DNA of 64,000 bases, from positions 186,001 to 250,000 of the forward strand of contig NZ_BAAAGX010000014.1 of the NCBI RefSeq assembly GCF_039524755.1, written 5' to 3'. This document shows, one piece after another, positions 1 through 9,468 of this stretch. The position numbers and the translations under genes were made by a program. The notes under the pieces were generated by a model, which worked only from the letters and a program-made list of their open reading frames with translations, was not told where the DNA came from and did no database searches. Within the stretch, counting starts at the first letter, position 1; every line of letters begins with the position of its first letter. This DNA comes from Cryptosporangium japonicum (lineage in GTDB: Bacteria; Actinomycetota; Actinomycetes; Mycobacteriales; Cryptosporangiaceae).

Positions 1-212
1 TCGGTCGGCTTCACGTTCCCGACCGGGATCGCGCACGGGTTCACGGCCTTGCCGTTCAGGTGGCTGGTGCAGGCTTTGCAGACGTTGATCCCGCACCCGT
101 ACTTCGGGCCGGTGATGCCCAGGACGTCGCGGAGCACCCACAGCAGACGGACGTCGTCGGGGACGTCGACCGTCACCTGCTCGCCGTTGACGCGGAACGT
201 GTGCTCAGGCAT
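1..212 (-). CDS. (2Fe-2S)-binding subunit of an isoquinoline 1-oxidoreductase-type molybdenum hydroxylase (partial)
   Basis: This is the N-terminal 70 residues of a small iron-sulfur subunit; the 3' part lies outside the window. A plant-type ferredoxin fold is indicated by Cys40, Cys45, Cys48 and Cys60 in the pattern C-x4-C-x2-C-x11-C (GCGINVCKACTSHLNGKAVN). Family knowledge: in IorA-like proteins this domain passes electrons from the molybdopterin subunit to an external acceptor. Its ATG overlaps the stop of the large subunit by 8 bp, so the two are translationally coupled with the large-subunit gene first. The usual C-terminal [2Fe-2S]-binding helical domain should follow beyond position 1. 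Confidence 0.9.
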   Translation of the reverse strand, partial: MPEHTFRVNGEQVTVDVPDDVRLLWVLRDVLGITGPKYGCGINVCKACTSHLNGKAVNPCAIPVGNVKPT

Positions 213-2448
213 AGCTCAATCCGTCCGTGGGAGAGGGCGGGACCGGCGGGATCGTCGGCTTGACCGGGAACGAGACCGTGCCGTGGTTGATCGGGAAACT
301 CGTCGGCATCCGCCCGGTCGCGCGCCCGTACGCGCAGGCCACGGCGGCGAACGCGGTGGCCACGCCGAGTTCGCCGGCGCCGCCGGGGTGGTCGGAGGAG
401 TTCGGCAGCACGATGACCCGCAGGTCCAGCGGGGTGTTCCACTGGCGCGTGTAGAAGTAGTTGTCCCAGGAGGCCTCGAGAAAGTACCCGTCCCGCAGAT
501 GCAGGCTCGAGGTCAGCGCCAGCGCGATCCCGTCGGAGATGCACCCCATCATCTGGGCCTCCAGGCCGCGGGGGTTCACGGTCAGGCCGACGTCCACGGC
601 GAAAACGACTTTGGTGACGCGCGGCCCGGTCACGCCCTCGCGGACCTTCCGGCCGACCGTCCCCGGCCGGTTGTCGATCTCGACCAGCGCCGCGCTCACC
701 GACTTGTACTCGGTGTGCAGCGCGATGCCCTGGGCGGTGCCCTCCGGCATCGACCGGCCCCAGTCGCCCACGTCGGCGACCTTGTCCAGCGCCGCCCGGG
801 CCCGGGAGTCGTGCAGCAGCCCGCGCCGCAGTTCGTACGGGTCCTGGCCGAGGGTGGACGCCAGCTGATCGATCATCAGCTCACGCGCGCACGTCACGTC
901 GGGGGAGTAGACGTTGCGCATGCTGCCGGTGTTGAAGCCCGTGCCGGTCTCGGCCAGCAACCGGCTCACCGCCCCGAACTTGTACGGCGTCGACTGGCTG
1001 AGCTGGAAGAACGTCTGCGAGAACCCGGCGTCGCCGACGGGCAGCTTCGCCACCACCGCGGTGAAGATCTCCCCGAGCCCGTGGCTCAGGTCCGTCGACA
1101 CGCTCGTGTGCCGCTGCTCGAAGCTCACGACTTTCCCGCCGACGTGGGACAAGCGCACGCGCGAGGTGGCCATCGGGTGCGTGCGGCCCTGCCGGGCGTC
1201 GTCGGCGCGGTGCCACAGCAGTTTCACCGGCTTGCCGACCGCCTTCGACACCTCGGCGGCCTCCAGTGCGGCGTCGAAGAAGAGCTTGCGGCCGAACGAA
1301 CCGCCGCTCTCGACGACGTGCACGGTCACCGCCGACACCGGTAACCCGAGCTTCGCCGCGATCGTCTGCTGGGCCACGATCGGCGACTTCAGCCCCGCCC
1401 AGATCTCGGCGCGGCCGGCACGCACGTCGGCGACCGCGCAGTTGGGCTCCAGCGCGCTGTTGCCCCGGAAGTAGAACGTGAACGTGCTCTCCAGCGTCGG
1501 CGTGAGCGGTTTCGGCCCCAGCGGCAGCTCGGCCCGGCGGAGCTCGGCGAGCACGTCCGCGTCGGACTTCCCCTCCGCCGTTCCGGGTCCCCAGTCGACG
1601 CGGAGCGCGCGCACACCGTCGATGCACTGACCGAACGTCTCGGCGCGGACGGCCACCCCGGTGGAGATCGTCACCACGTCGGTGATGCCGGGCATCGCGC
1701 GGACCTCGGCCAGGTTGGCCACCGAGCCGACCGTCCCGTTGAGGGTGGGCGGACGGCACACCATCGTCGGTTTGGCGCCCGGCACGTCGAGGTCCATCGC
1801 GAACGTCTTGCGCCCGGTCACCGCGGCCAGCGCGTCGATCCGTTTGCGTGGCGTCCCGATGACGGTGAAGTTCTTCGGTGCGGTGAGCTGCACCGCCACG
1901 CGCTCGTCGACGCCGCTCGCGGCCTTGACGGCGAGGTCGCCCAGCGACAGTTTCCGGCCGGCGCGGTCGCTGACGACGCCGTCGGTCAGCGTGAGCGCGG
2001 TGGTGCCGAGCCGGGCCGCGGCGGCGTCCAGGAGGCGTTTCTTCGCGACGGCCGCGGCGACCCGGATCGGCAGGTACGTCGAGAACGTGGTGTTGGAGCC
2101 GCCGGTGAGCTGGTTGAACACCAGCTCCGGGCGGGCGTCGGCGAGCGTGACCCGCACCCGGTCGAGCGGCACCGAGAGCTCCTCGGCGATCAGCATCGCG
2201 GTCGAGGTGGTGATGCCCTGCCCCACCTCGGCGCGGGGCAGGGCGAACGACACCGAGCCGTCGGCGTTCACGACCACGGAGATCAGGTTCGCGGTCGGCG
2301 CCGCCGCGAGCGTCATCGCGTCGTTGAGGTCGACGATCTCGGTGATGTCGAACGCCTCCGCGGCCCCGGCCGGGAACAGTTCCGCCGCCGCGACCAGGGT
2401 CGGCGCGGCCAGCACGTACCCGAGGAACCGCCGTCGTCCGATCTCCAT
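205..2448 (-). CDS. Xanthine dehydrogenase family molybdopterin-binding subunit (isoquinoline 1-oxidoreductase beta-like)
   Basis: This 747-aa protein begins with a twin-arginine signal (RRRFLGYVLAAP, residues about 5-16), so it is probably exported folded with its cofactor. The body matches the aldehyde oxidase/xanthine dehydrogenase large subunit: RAEVGQGI near residue 73 and GGSFGRK near residue 384 resemble the molybdopterin-contacting motifs, and GGAGELGVA near residue 693 contains the catalytic Glu expected in the family (EL after GAG). The single-chain length and TAT signal fit the IorB subgroup rather than cytosolic xanthine dehydrogenase. Substrate is not predictable; N-heterocycles or aldehydes are typical. 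It is followed directly by the 2Fe-2S subunit gene. Confidence 0.9.
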   Translation of the reverse strand: MEIGRRRFLGYVLAAPTLVAAAELFPAGAAEAFDITEIVDLNDAMTLAAAPTANLISVVVNADGSVSFALPRAEVGQGITTSTAMLIAEELSVPLDRVRVTLADARPELVFNQLTGGSNTTFSTYLPIRVAAAVAKKRLLDAAAARLGTTALTLTDGVVSDRAGRKLSLGDLAVKAASGVDERVAVQLTAPKNFTVIGTPRKRIDALAAVTGRKTFAMDLDVPGAKPTMVCRPPTLNGTVGSVANLAEVRAMPGITDVVTISTGVAVRAETFGQCIDGVRALRVDWGPGTAEGKSDADVLAELRRAELPLGPKPLTPTLESTFTFYFRGNSALEPNCAVADVRAGRAEIWAGLKSPIVAQQTIAAKLGLPVSAVTVHVVESGGSFGRKLFFDAALEAAEVSKAVGKPVKLLWHRADDARQGRTHPMATSRVRLSHVGGKVVSFEQRHTSVSTDLSHGLGEIFTAVVAKLPVGDAGFSQTFFQLSQSTPYKFGAVSRLLAETGTGFNTGSMRNVYSPDVTCARELMIDQLASTLGQDPYELRRGLLHDSRARAALDKVADVGDWGRSMPEGTAQGIALHTEYKSVSAALVEIDNRPGTVGRKVREGVTGPRVTKVVFAVDVGLTVNPRGLEAQMMGCISDGIALALTSSLHLRDGYFLEASWDNYFYTRQWNTPLDLRVIVLPNSSDHPGGAGELGVATAFAAVACAYGRATGRMPTSFPINHGTVSFPVKPTIPPVPPSPTDGLSYA

Positions 2449-2569
2449 GCGTGCACCTTGCCCTAGGAGGGACGGTTGGTGGCGGGAATGTCGATTTTAG
2501 TCGTGTTGCTTTCCGTGAGGTAGGAGAGAATGGAGTGACGGACGCAGTACCGGTGAGGCGCCCGGCCGC

Positions 2570-3085
2570 TCAGGGCCAGCGGATCGTGGCCAGGAACGCC
2601 TCGACGGCCTCGGCGACCCGGCCCAGCACCGCGATCGAGTCGGCGAGCGGCCCCGGCACGTACATCCCGTGGTCGGCGTCCGCGACCTCGACCACGTGCG
2701 GGGTGAGCCGCCGCGCGACCGCCCCGTCCCACGCACTGTCGGCGGTGCCGCCGACGAGCAGGAACGGCGCACTCGCCCGCTCCAGGGCGTCGACGACCTC
2801 CGGGGTGGTGAGCAGCGGCGTGAGCCAGACCGCGGGCAGCGACCGCTCCGCGGCCAACGGCGCCGCGAGCGTCCCGAGCGACTTCCCGATCAGCAGCGGG
2901 GCGCCGCCCAGCAGCGGCGAGATCTGCGCCCGCACCCAACTCACCGGCGTCGACACCGGCGGCGTCTCCGACCAGTCGTGCCGGTGCACCCGCGCCCCCC
3001 GCCGCCCGGCGACGTCCCCGGCGTACATCGGCAGCGGCGCACCGGGCCCGAACGCCCGACCGGGTATCACGACCGCGTCCGCCAT
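2570..3085 (-). CDS. Small alpha/beta hydrolase
   Basis: A 171-aa protein starting at the ATG MADAVVIPG; an upstream in-frame ATG at 3154 would run into the divergent regulator and looks unlikely. The nucleophile elbow is G-K-S-L-G (Ser69), the acid is probably in GGTADSAW and the catalytic His in DADHGMYVPG near residue 145, the usual order for alpha/beta hydrolases. It lacks a signal peptide and is shorter than typical esterases, close to the size of YdeN/RBBP9-like or dienelactone-like small hydrolases. It is divergent from the LAL regulator; the substrate is unknown. Confidence 0.8.
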   Translation of the reverse strand: MADAVVIPGRAFGPGAPLPMYAGDVAGRRGARVHRHDWSETPPVSTPVSWVRAQISPLLGGAPLLIGKSLGTLAAPLAAERSLPAVWLTPLLTTPEVVDALERASAPFLLVGGTADSAWDGAVARRLTPHVVEVADADHGMYVPGPLADSIAVLGRVAEAVEAFLATIRWP

Positions 3086-3167
3086 GACGGGGACTCTAGG
3101 CGCAGCGGCGACCCCGCGGGAGACTGCCGACTGTGCCCGATTAGCGATGATCATCTACCGTTCCGGC

Positions 3168-5864
3168 ATGCACGTTGTGGTTCCGAAGCCCGATCTCCTC
3201 CTCGGCCGGGAGGCCGAGACTCGGCGGGTCGCCGACCTGGTGGCGGCGGCGCGGGCGGGGCGTGGTGGGGCGGTGGTGCTGAGCGGCGAGGCGGGCATCG
3301 GGAAGAGTGCGTTGCTCGACGCGGCCACCGGTGGGGCTTCCGGGGCCACCGTGGTGCGTGCGTCCGGGACGGAGTTCGAGCAGGAGCTGCCGTACGCGGC
3401 GCTGCATCAGCTGTGCGTGCCGATCCTCGACCGGACGAGTGAGATCCCGGCCGCGCTGCGGGTGGCGTTCGGGTTGACGCCGGGGGCGCCCGAGCCGTTC
3501 CGCGTCGGGCTCGCGCTGCTCGAGCTGGTCACCGGGGCCGCGCGGCGCCGGCCGCTGCTGTGCGTCGTCGACGACGCGCAGTGGCTCGACTCGGCGTCGC
3601 GGGCGGCGATGGTCTTCCTGGCCCGCCGGGTCGCCGCCGACCCGGTCGCGATGGTGTTCGCGATCCGCACCCCGGCGGTGCTGGGTGAGCTGGCCGCCCT
3701 GCCGGAGCTGGCCGTGCCCGCGCTGAGCGACGAGAACGCCCGGCAGCTGCTGGCCGCACGCAGCCCGTTCCCGCTGGACGAGCGGGTCCGCGACCGGCTC
3801 GTCGCCGAGGCGCACGGCAATCCGCTGGCCCTGCTCGAGTTGCCGCGTGCCGGTGGGTTCGCGCCGCCCGAGGCCGGGTCGGTGCCGAGCCGGGTCGAGT
3901 ACGCGTTCCAGCGCCGGCTGGCCGCGCTCCCCGGGGCCGCCCGCGTACTGGTGACGATCGCGAGCGCCGATCCGACCGGCGACCCCGACCTGCTCTGGTC
4001 GACCGCCACCGCACTGGACGTCGACGTGGACCGGGCGAGCGCGGACGCCGAGGCCGCCGAGCTGGTGGAGTTCGGCACGCGCATCCGGTTCTGTCACCCG
4101 CTGGCCCGCTCGGCGGTGTACCGGGCCGCGTCGGCCGAGGAGCGCCGGATCGTGCACGGCGCGCTCGCCGACGCCACCGACGCGGTCACCGCACCGGACC
4201 GGCGGGCCTGGCACCGCGCCCAGGCCACGGTGAGCCCGGACGCCGACGTGGCCGCCGAGCTGGCCCGCAGTGCCGCCCGCGCCCAGGCCCGCGGGGGAGT
4301 CGCGGCGGCCGCGGCGTTCCTGGAGCGTTCGGCCGCGCTCTCACCCGACGCCGAGCGGCGCGTCGCCCGCACGCTCGACGCCGCACGCGCCCACCTCGAG
4401 GCCGGGAGCGGCGACGCGGCCGGCGACCTGCTCACCACGATCGAGACGGTCGCGCTCGACGAGGCCCAGCGCGCCCGCGTCGAGCTGCTGCAGGGACGGA
4501 TCGCGTTCACCCGCCCCGGGGACGGCACCGGACCGGCGTTGACGGCGCGGGCCGCCCGGCGGCTCACCGACCCGGCCGCCGCCCGCGAGTGTTACCTCGA
4601 CGCGCTCGAGATGAGCCTCGTCGTCGGCCGCGGCGGTGGGTTCGTCACCGAGATCCTGGCGACCGCCCGCGCCGAGGCACCGCCGGTGGGGTCACCGGAC
4701 ATCCTCGACGCGCTGATCAGGCTGGCCGCGGGCGACCACGCCGCCGCCCTGCCGCTGCTCGCCGGGGACCACCGCCCGATGTGGAGCCGCTGGCCGTGCC
4801 TGGCCACGATGATCTCCAGCCAGCTCTACGACCCGCACGCGATCGCCGCGATCGCCGAGTACCTGGTGAAGGCCGGCCGCGGAGCCGGGTCGCCGATGCT
4901 GCTGCGCCTCGGCCTCGCCCAGCAGGCCACCGACGCCACGCTGCGCGGCGACGTCGGGCGGGCGCTCGCCGCGGTGGCGGAGGAGGGCGCTATCGCCGAC
5001 GCGGCCGGCGAACCGCCGCTGGTCTACCCCCGGCTGCAACTGGCCGCGTTCCGCGGGCGGCGCGACGACGCGAACGACCTCTTCGAGGCCGCGGCCCGCG
5101 CGCTCACCGCGCGCGGCACCGGCCAGGTCACGAACCTGCACTGGACCACCGCCGTGCTGCACAACGGACTCGGCGACTACCCGGCCGCGCTGGCCGCCGC
5201 CCGCGCCGCGACCGCGCCGGACGAGATCTTCCTCGACGGACCGGCCCTGCCCGAGCTGGTCGAGGCCGCCGTGCGCTGCGGCGAGCACGAGGTGGCCACC
5301 GCGGCGCTGGCGTCGCTCACCGAGCGCTCGCAGGCCGGCGGCACGGTGACCGGCCGCGGTGTCGCCGCCTACGCGCGTGGGCTGGTGACCGGGGTCGAGG
5401 AGCACTACCGGGAGGCCGTCGAGCTCCTCGCCGAGACGCCGCTGGCGCCCTACCGCGGCCGGGCGCACCTGGTCTACGGGCAGTGGCTCCGGAGCGAGGG
5501 GCGCCGCCGCGACGGGGTCGAGCAGCTCCGGACCGCCCACGAACTGCTGACGTCCGCGGGCGCCGAGGCGTTCGCGGCCCGCGCCGCCGACGAGCTCCGC
5601 ACGGCCGGGGAGCCCGTCGGCCGGCCCGCCGAGGCCACCTACGAGGGCCTCACGCTCCAGGAGGTGGCCGTCGCCCGGCTGGTGGCGCAGGGCGCCACGT
5701 CGAATGAGGTGGCCGTCGCGCTGTTCATCAGCAAACGCACTGTCGACGCCCACCTGCGCAACATCTTCCGCAAGCTCGGGATCAGCTCACGCCGACAGTT
5801 GAAGGACCGACCGGAGCTTCTTTCCTCCGGCGGGCCAGCGGGGCCAGCGTCCGCTGAACGATGA
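3168..5864 (+). CDS. LuxR-family (LAL-type) transcriptional regulator with AAA/NACHT-like ATPase domain
   Basis: A large regulator of 898 aa (905 if the ATG at 3147 is used). Walker A is GEAGIGKS at residues 40-47 and Walker B lies in LCVVDDAQWLD near residue 130. The middle is alpha-helical with TPR-like repeats rich in Ala/Arg, and the C-terminus (about 825-885) is a GerE-type helix-turn-helix containing GATSNEVAVALFISKRTVDA. This is the MalT/LAL layout, in which ATP and an inducer control DNA binding. The final 83 bp overlap the convergent DUF2306 gene. Targets are not evident; the divergent hydrolase is the simplest candidate. Confidence 0.93.
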   Translation: MHVVVPKPDLLLGREAETRRVADLVAAARAGRGGAVVLSGEAGIGKSALLDAATGGASGATVVRASGTEFEQELPYAALHQLCVPILDRTSEIPAALRVAFGLTPGAPEPFRVGLALLELVTGAARRRPLLCVVDDAQWLDSASRAAMVFLARRVAADPVAMVFAIRTPAVLGELAALPELAVPALSDENARQLLAARSPFPLDERVRDRLVAEAHGNPLALLELPRAGGFAPPEAGSVPSRVEYAFQRRLAALPGAARVLVTIASADPTGDPDLLWSTATALDVDVDRASADAEAAELVEFGTRIRFCHPLARSAVYRAASAEERRIVHGALADATDAVTAPDRRAWHRAQATVSPDADVAAELARSAARAQARGGVAAAAAFLERSAALSPDAERRVARTLDAARAHLEAGSGDAAGDLLTTIETVALDEAQRARVELLQGRIAFTRPGDGTGPALTARAARRLTDPAAARECYLDALEMSLVVGRGGGFVTEILATARAEAPPVGSPDILDALIRLAAGDHAAALPLLAGDHRPMWSRWPCLATMISSQLYDPHAIAAIAEYLVKAGRGAGSPMLLRLGLAQQATDATLRGDVGRALAAVAEEGAIADAAGEPPLVYPRLQLAAFRGRRDDANDLFEAAARALTARGTGQVTNLHWTTAVLHNGLGDYPAALAAARAATAPDEIFLDGPALPELVEAAVRCGEHEVATAALASLTERSQAGGTVTGRGVAAYARGLVTGVEEHYREAVELLAETPLAPYRGRAHLVYGQWLRSEGRRRDGVEQLRTAHELLTSAGAEAFAARAADELRTAGEPVGRPAEATYEGLTLQEVAVARLVAQGATSNEVAVALFISKRTVDAHLRNIFRKLGISSRRQLKDRPELLSSGGPAGPASAER

Positions 5865-6483
5865 AGTACTCGGTGACCAGCACGTTGCCCAGCAGCGACA
5901 GCCACGCGCTGACCGTGTAGACCTCCCGGTACTCCAGCCAGTCGACGGAGTTCATCAGCGCGATCAGCGGCACCTGGTAGAGCCGCAGCGTCACCGCGGC
6001 GAACGTGAGCGAGTAGTTGCGCACCATCCAGATCCGGTGCAGCTGCACGTCGCCCCGGCGGATCGTGGTGAACGCCTTCGCCGCCGTGTAGAGCCACGCG
6101 GCGATGAGCACGAAGAACGCGACCTGCAACGCGAATCCGCTCTTCGTGACCGCGGCGGAATACGCACCGGCCGCCGAGGCGCCCACGATCGAGATCAGAT
6201 ACACGTAGCCCAACGCCCGGTGGACGCGTGGATAACGGATCCGAATGCGCGCCACGAATTGCAGCGGGCCGGTGATCAACGCGGTTCCGGCGGGCACCGC
6301 GTGGATCACCAGGCTGGTGTAGTACCCGGCGGTCTCCCGGTCGATGTCGGGCACCCGCGAGCCCCCGACCAGGTACGGCGGCACGAAATACGCGGTGGTC
6401 GCGGCCGCCCCCAAGGCCACGAGCCCCCAGCCGGACCACCACCAGCGGCGGCGGGCGGTCCGTGATTGAACTGCAGTGGACAT
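5782..6483 (-). CDS. DUF2306 family membrane protein
   Basis: A 233-aa integral membrane protein with about six hydrophobic segments, starting with ALGAAATTAYFVPPYLVGG after a basic N-terminus. The features HAVPAGTALITGPLQF, HRALGYVYL and VQLHRIWMVRNYSLTFAAVTLR are the conserved His/Arg-containing signatures I associate with DUF2306. Similar folds bind haem b or act beside redox proteins, but no biochemical role is established here. It ends inside the 3' end of the convergent LAL regulator and is divergent from the multicopper oxidase, so shared regulation with that oxidase is possible. Confidence 0.85.
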   Translation of the reverse strand: MSTAVQSRTARRRWWWSGWGLVALGAAATTAYFVPPYLVGGSRVPDIDRETAGYYTSLVIHAVPAGTALITGPLQFVARIRIRYPRVHRALGYVYLISIVGASAAGAYSAAVTKSGFALQVAFFVLIAAWLYTAAKAFTTIRRGDVQLHRIWMVRNYSLTFAAVTLRLYQVPLIALMNSVDWLEYREVYTVSAWLSLLGNVLVTEYFIVQRTLAPLARRRKEAPVGPSTVGVS

Positions 6484-6566
6484 GCGTTGCTCCGAATTGC
6501 GGACGGGGAAGGTGAACGCGATGCACGATAGGCCCGATCGGGCGCGCCGGATCGCCGATCTTGGTG

Positions 6567-6585
6567 CCTAGATCGGTCGTCTAGG
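6567..6585. promoter_or_regulatory. Inverted repeat upstream of the multicopper oxidase
   Basis: CCTAGA (6567-6572) and TCTAGG (6580-6585) form a 6-bp inverted repeat with a 7-bp spacer, 12 bp before the oxidase start. It lies in the divergent interval shared with the DUF2306 gene. An operator role is inference only; the arms are short. Confidence 0.35.
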
Positions 6586-6597
6586 TAGTGGTTGCCG

Positions 6598-8382
6598 ATG
6601 CGAATCGGCGGCCCGGAAACGCACCGTGGTGCGGTGCAAGCAATTCTTCTCTTCGCGGATTTGACGCTGGCGCTGCTGACGCTGATCGTCGCGCCGATCG
6701 CCGCTGTCACAGCGACCCGCCGCTGGCTGATCGCCCTCGCGGCCCTCGCGGTCGGGCGCCTCGCGCTCGCGGGTGGCCTGATGCTCGGCGGCGGGTTCCT
6801 CCTGGTCGACTCCCGCCTCACCGTGCAGGTGCCGCTGGCGCTGTTACCCGCCGCCTGGGCGGCCGGGAAGCCGACCCGGACCGCGGCCCACGTGAGCGCG
6901 GCCGCCGGCGCGTTGTCGGTGTGGTGGTTGCTCACGCCGTTCCCGCCGTCCGACGCCGCCGCGATCCTCGGCGGCTCCGCGCTGGCGCTCGCGCTGGTCG
7001 GCGTCGTCTCGGTCGCGGCCGGCCGCTCGGAGGCCCGGGCGGCGCGCCTGCCCTGGAAGACGGCGGCGTTCCTGCTCGTCCCGGTCGTGACGCTGCTGAT
7101 CGCCGGTCAGGCCAACGCGGCCGGTGGCGGCCACCAGCACGGCGGACGGGGCGAGCGCAGCGTCGACCAGCTCACCGGCCCGAAGGACCGGGCGCCGGAC
7201 GTCAGGACGACGCTCACCGCGGCTCGTCAGGGCGACCGGCTCACGTTCAACGGGACGTCACCGGGCCCCGAGATCCGCGCGAAGGTCGGTCAGCTCGTCG
7301 AGGTCACGCTGGTCAACCGCGATGTCGACGAGGGCGTCACCGTGCACTGGCACGGCGTGGACGTGCCCAACGCCGAGGACGGCGTCCCCGGGGTCACGCA
7401 GGACGCGGTACGCCCGGGGGAGAAGCACGTGTACCGCTTCGTCCCCGACCGGACCGGGACGTTCTGGTACCACACGCACCGCGACGGCCTGCACAACGTC
7501 GAGAAAGGGTTGTTCGGGGCGTTTGTCGTCGAGGAGCCCTTCGACGGTGTCGAACGGACGGTGTTCACCCACATCTGGCCGGGCGAGCGGACCACGCTGA
7601 CCGGGCCGGAGCGCCAGGCCGTCCCGTCCGGCCGCGACGTCCGGCTCCGGCTGATCAACAGCTCGCAGGAACCGCAGCCCGTGGTGATCGGCGGCACCCG
7701 GTTCCGGGTCGCGGCCATCGACGGCAACCCGGTGCAGGGCGCGACGCCGCTGGCGCCGGGCACCGAACTGACGCTGGCCGCGGGCGGGCGTTTCGACGTC
7801 ACGTTCACGATGCCGTCCGGTGCGGTCACCGCGGCCGTCGACGGCGCGTCGGTGACGTTCAGCCCGGACGGGAAGGCCGGCCCGGTCTCGACGTCGGGCG
7901 GCGGGCAGTTCGATCCGCTGACCTACGGGTCCGGGTCCGCGCCCGCCACCGGCGATTACCAGCGCACGTTCGACCTGCGTCTCGACGACGGCTTCGGGTT
8001 CAGCGAGGGCCGGCTCTCCTACGTCAGCAGCCTGATCAACGGCCGGCTCTACCCGGCCGTGCCGTCGCTGGAGGTCGCGGAGGGTGACCGGGTGCGGATC
8101 CGCATCGCCAGCCGCAGCACCATCCAGCACCCGTTCCACCTGCACGGGCACCGGGTCCGGGTGATCTCGCGCAACGGCGACGCCGCCACCGGGAGTCCGT
8201 GGTGGACCGACACGCTCAACGTCGACACCGGCGAGGTGTACGAGATCGAGTTCGTCGCCGACAACCCCGGCATCTGGATGGACCACTGCCACAACTTCCA
8301 GCACGGCGCGAACGGCATGATCCTGCACCTCGCCTACCAGGGCGTCAGCACGCCGTTCTCGGCCGACCACTCTCCCGAATAG
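6598..8382 (+). CDS. Membrane-anchored multicopper oxidase
   Basis: A 594-aa protein from the ATG at 6598 (an in-frame TTG sits 6 bp upstream). Residues about 10-165 hold four to five hydrophobic segments, so cupredoxin domains are tethered to the membrane and face outwards. All four copper motifs are present: HWHG (about 251), WYHTH (about 290), HPFHLHGH (511-518) and HCHNFQHGANGM (about 562-573), which supply the type 1 and trinuclear centres. A laccase-like oxidase role (metal or phenol oxidation) follows from the family. The N-terminal membrane block is longer than in secreted laccases. The next gene starts 10 bp downstream with a GTG, so they are likely co-transcribed. Confidence 0.93.
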   Translation: MRIGGPETHRGAVQAILLFADLTLALLTLIVAPIAAVTATRRWLIALAALAVGRLALAGGLMLGGGFLLVDSRLTVQVPLALLPAAWAAGKPTRTAAHVSAAAGALSVWWLLTPFPPSDAAAILGGSALALALVGVVSVAAGRSEARAARLPWKTAAFLLVPVVTLLIAGQANAAGGGHQHGGRGERSVDQLTGPKDRAPDVRTTLTAARQGDRLTFNGTSPGPEIRAKVGQLVEVTLVNRDVDEGVTVHWHGVDVPNAEDGVPGVTQDAVRPGEKHVYRFVPDRTGTFWYHTHRDGLHNVEKGLFGAFVVEEPFDGVERTVFTHIWPGERTTLTGPERQAVPSGRDVRLRLINSSQEPQPVVIGGTRFRVAAIDGNPVQGATPLAPGTELTLAAGGRFDVTFTMPSGAVTAAVDGASVTFSPDGKAGPVSTSGGGQFDPLTYGSGSAPATGDYQRTFDLRLDDGFGFSEGRLSYVSSLINGRLYPAVPSLEVAEGDRVRIRIASRSTIQHPFHLHGHRVRVISRNGDAATGSPWWTDTLNVDTGEVYEIEFVADNPGIWMDHCHNFQHGANGMILHLAYQGVSTPFSADHSPE

Positions 8383-8392
8383 GAACCCCATC

Positions 8393-9415
8393 GTGACACT
8401 GACCACCGAGGTCGTCCTGCCCGGTGTCGTCGAGCCGAGCGGCCTCCGGATCCGTAACCGTGAGCTGCCGGCACCGGAGGCGGGAAAGGTGCTGCTACGT
8501 GTCGAGGCGACCGGCGTCTCGTTCGCCGAGCAGCAGATGCGCCTCAACCGGTACTACGGCCAGCCGCCGTTCCCGTTCGTGCCGGGCTACGACGCCGTGG
8601 GCACGGTGGCCGAGCTCGGCCCCGGCGTCGACCCCGGCCTGCGTGACCGCCGGTTCGCGGTCGTCACCAAGGTCGGGGGCTGGGCCAGCCACGTCCTGGT
8701 CGACGCGGCCGACCTGGTGGCCGTGCCCGACGGCGTCGACCCGGCCGACGCGGAGACGGTCGTCGTCAACGGCGTCACCGCGCGTCAGATGCTGTTCCGG
8801 GTGGCGGACGCCCGGCCCGGGCAGACGATCGTCGTGCTGGGCGCCAGCGGCGGCGTCGGTTCGACGCTGGTCCAGCTGGCCCGGCACGCCGGCATCAGCG
8901 TCATCGGCACGGCCTCGGCCCGCCACCGCGAGACCGTGGAGAAGCTGGGCGCCACCGCTGTCGACTACCGGGACCCCGACCTGGTCGGGCGGATCGCCGA
9001 GCTCGCGCCGAACGGCGTCGACGCGGTGTTCGACCACGTCGGCGGCCCCGGGCTGAAGCTGTCCTGGCGCATGCTCAACAAGCGCGGGACGCTGGTGTCC
9101 TACGGTGCGGCCGCGTCCAAGGACGAGGCCGGGTCGGCGCAGCTGCCGTACATCAAGATCTACGCGCAGATCGCGATGTGGAACACCTCGCCCAACGCGC
9201 GGACCGCGCACTTCTACAACTTCTGGTCCGGCCACCGGCAGCTGGCGACGTTCCGGCAGCGGCTGAACGAGGACCTGACCGCGGTGTTCGGACTGCTCGC
9301 CGACGGGGTGATCGTGCCGCACGTCGCCGCGCGCTTCCCGCTGGACCGCGCGGCCGAGGCGCTGACCCTGGCGGAGTCACGCACGGTGGCCGGGAAGGTG
9401 ATCCTGACTCCGTAG
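8393..9415 (+). CDS. Zinc-independent quinone oxidoreductase-like medium-chain dehydrogenase
   Basis: 340 aa, GTG start 10 bp after the oxidase stop. The N-terminal GroES-like domain begins around LRIRNRELPAPEAGKVLLRV, and the Rossmann domain carries VVLGASGGVGSTLVQLA at about residues 146-162, followed by AVFDHVGG. It lacks the zinc-binding Cys cluster of alcohol dehydrogenases, so NADPH-dependent quinone or enone reduction is the most likely chemistry. Its position behind the membrane multicopper oxidase suggests a shared redox stress response, which is inference. Confidence 0.88.
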   Translation: MTLTTEVVLPGVVEPSGLRIRNRELPAPEAGKVLLRVEATGVSFAEQQMRLNRYYGQPPFPFVPGYDAVGTVAELGPGVDPGLRDRRFAVVTKVGGWASHVLVDAADLVAVPDGVDPADAETVVVNGVTARQMLFRVADARPGQTIVVLGASGGVGSTLVQLARHAGISVIGTASARHRETVEKLGATAVDYRDPDLVGRIAELAPNGVDAVFDHVGGPGLKLSWRMLNKRGTLVSYGAAASKDEAGSAQLPYIKIYAQIAMWNTSPNARTAHFYNFWSGHRQLATFRQRLNEDLTAVFGLLADGVIVPHVAARFPLDRAAEALTLAESRTVAGKVILTP

Positions 9416-9468
9416 CCTCGGATTCACAGGCCGTGGATAGGTCAGCGGACCGCGGGCAGGCTCTAGGC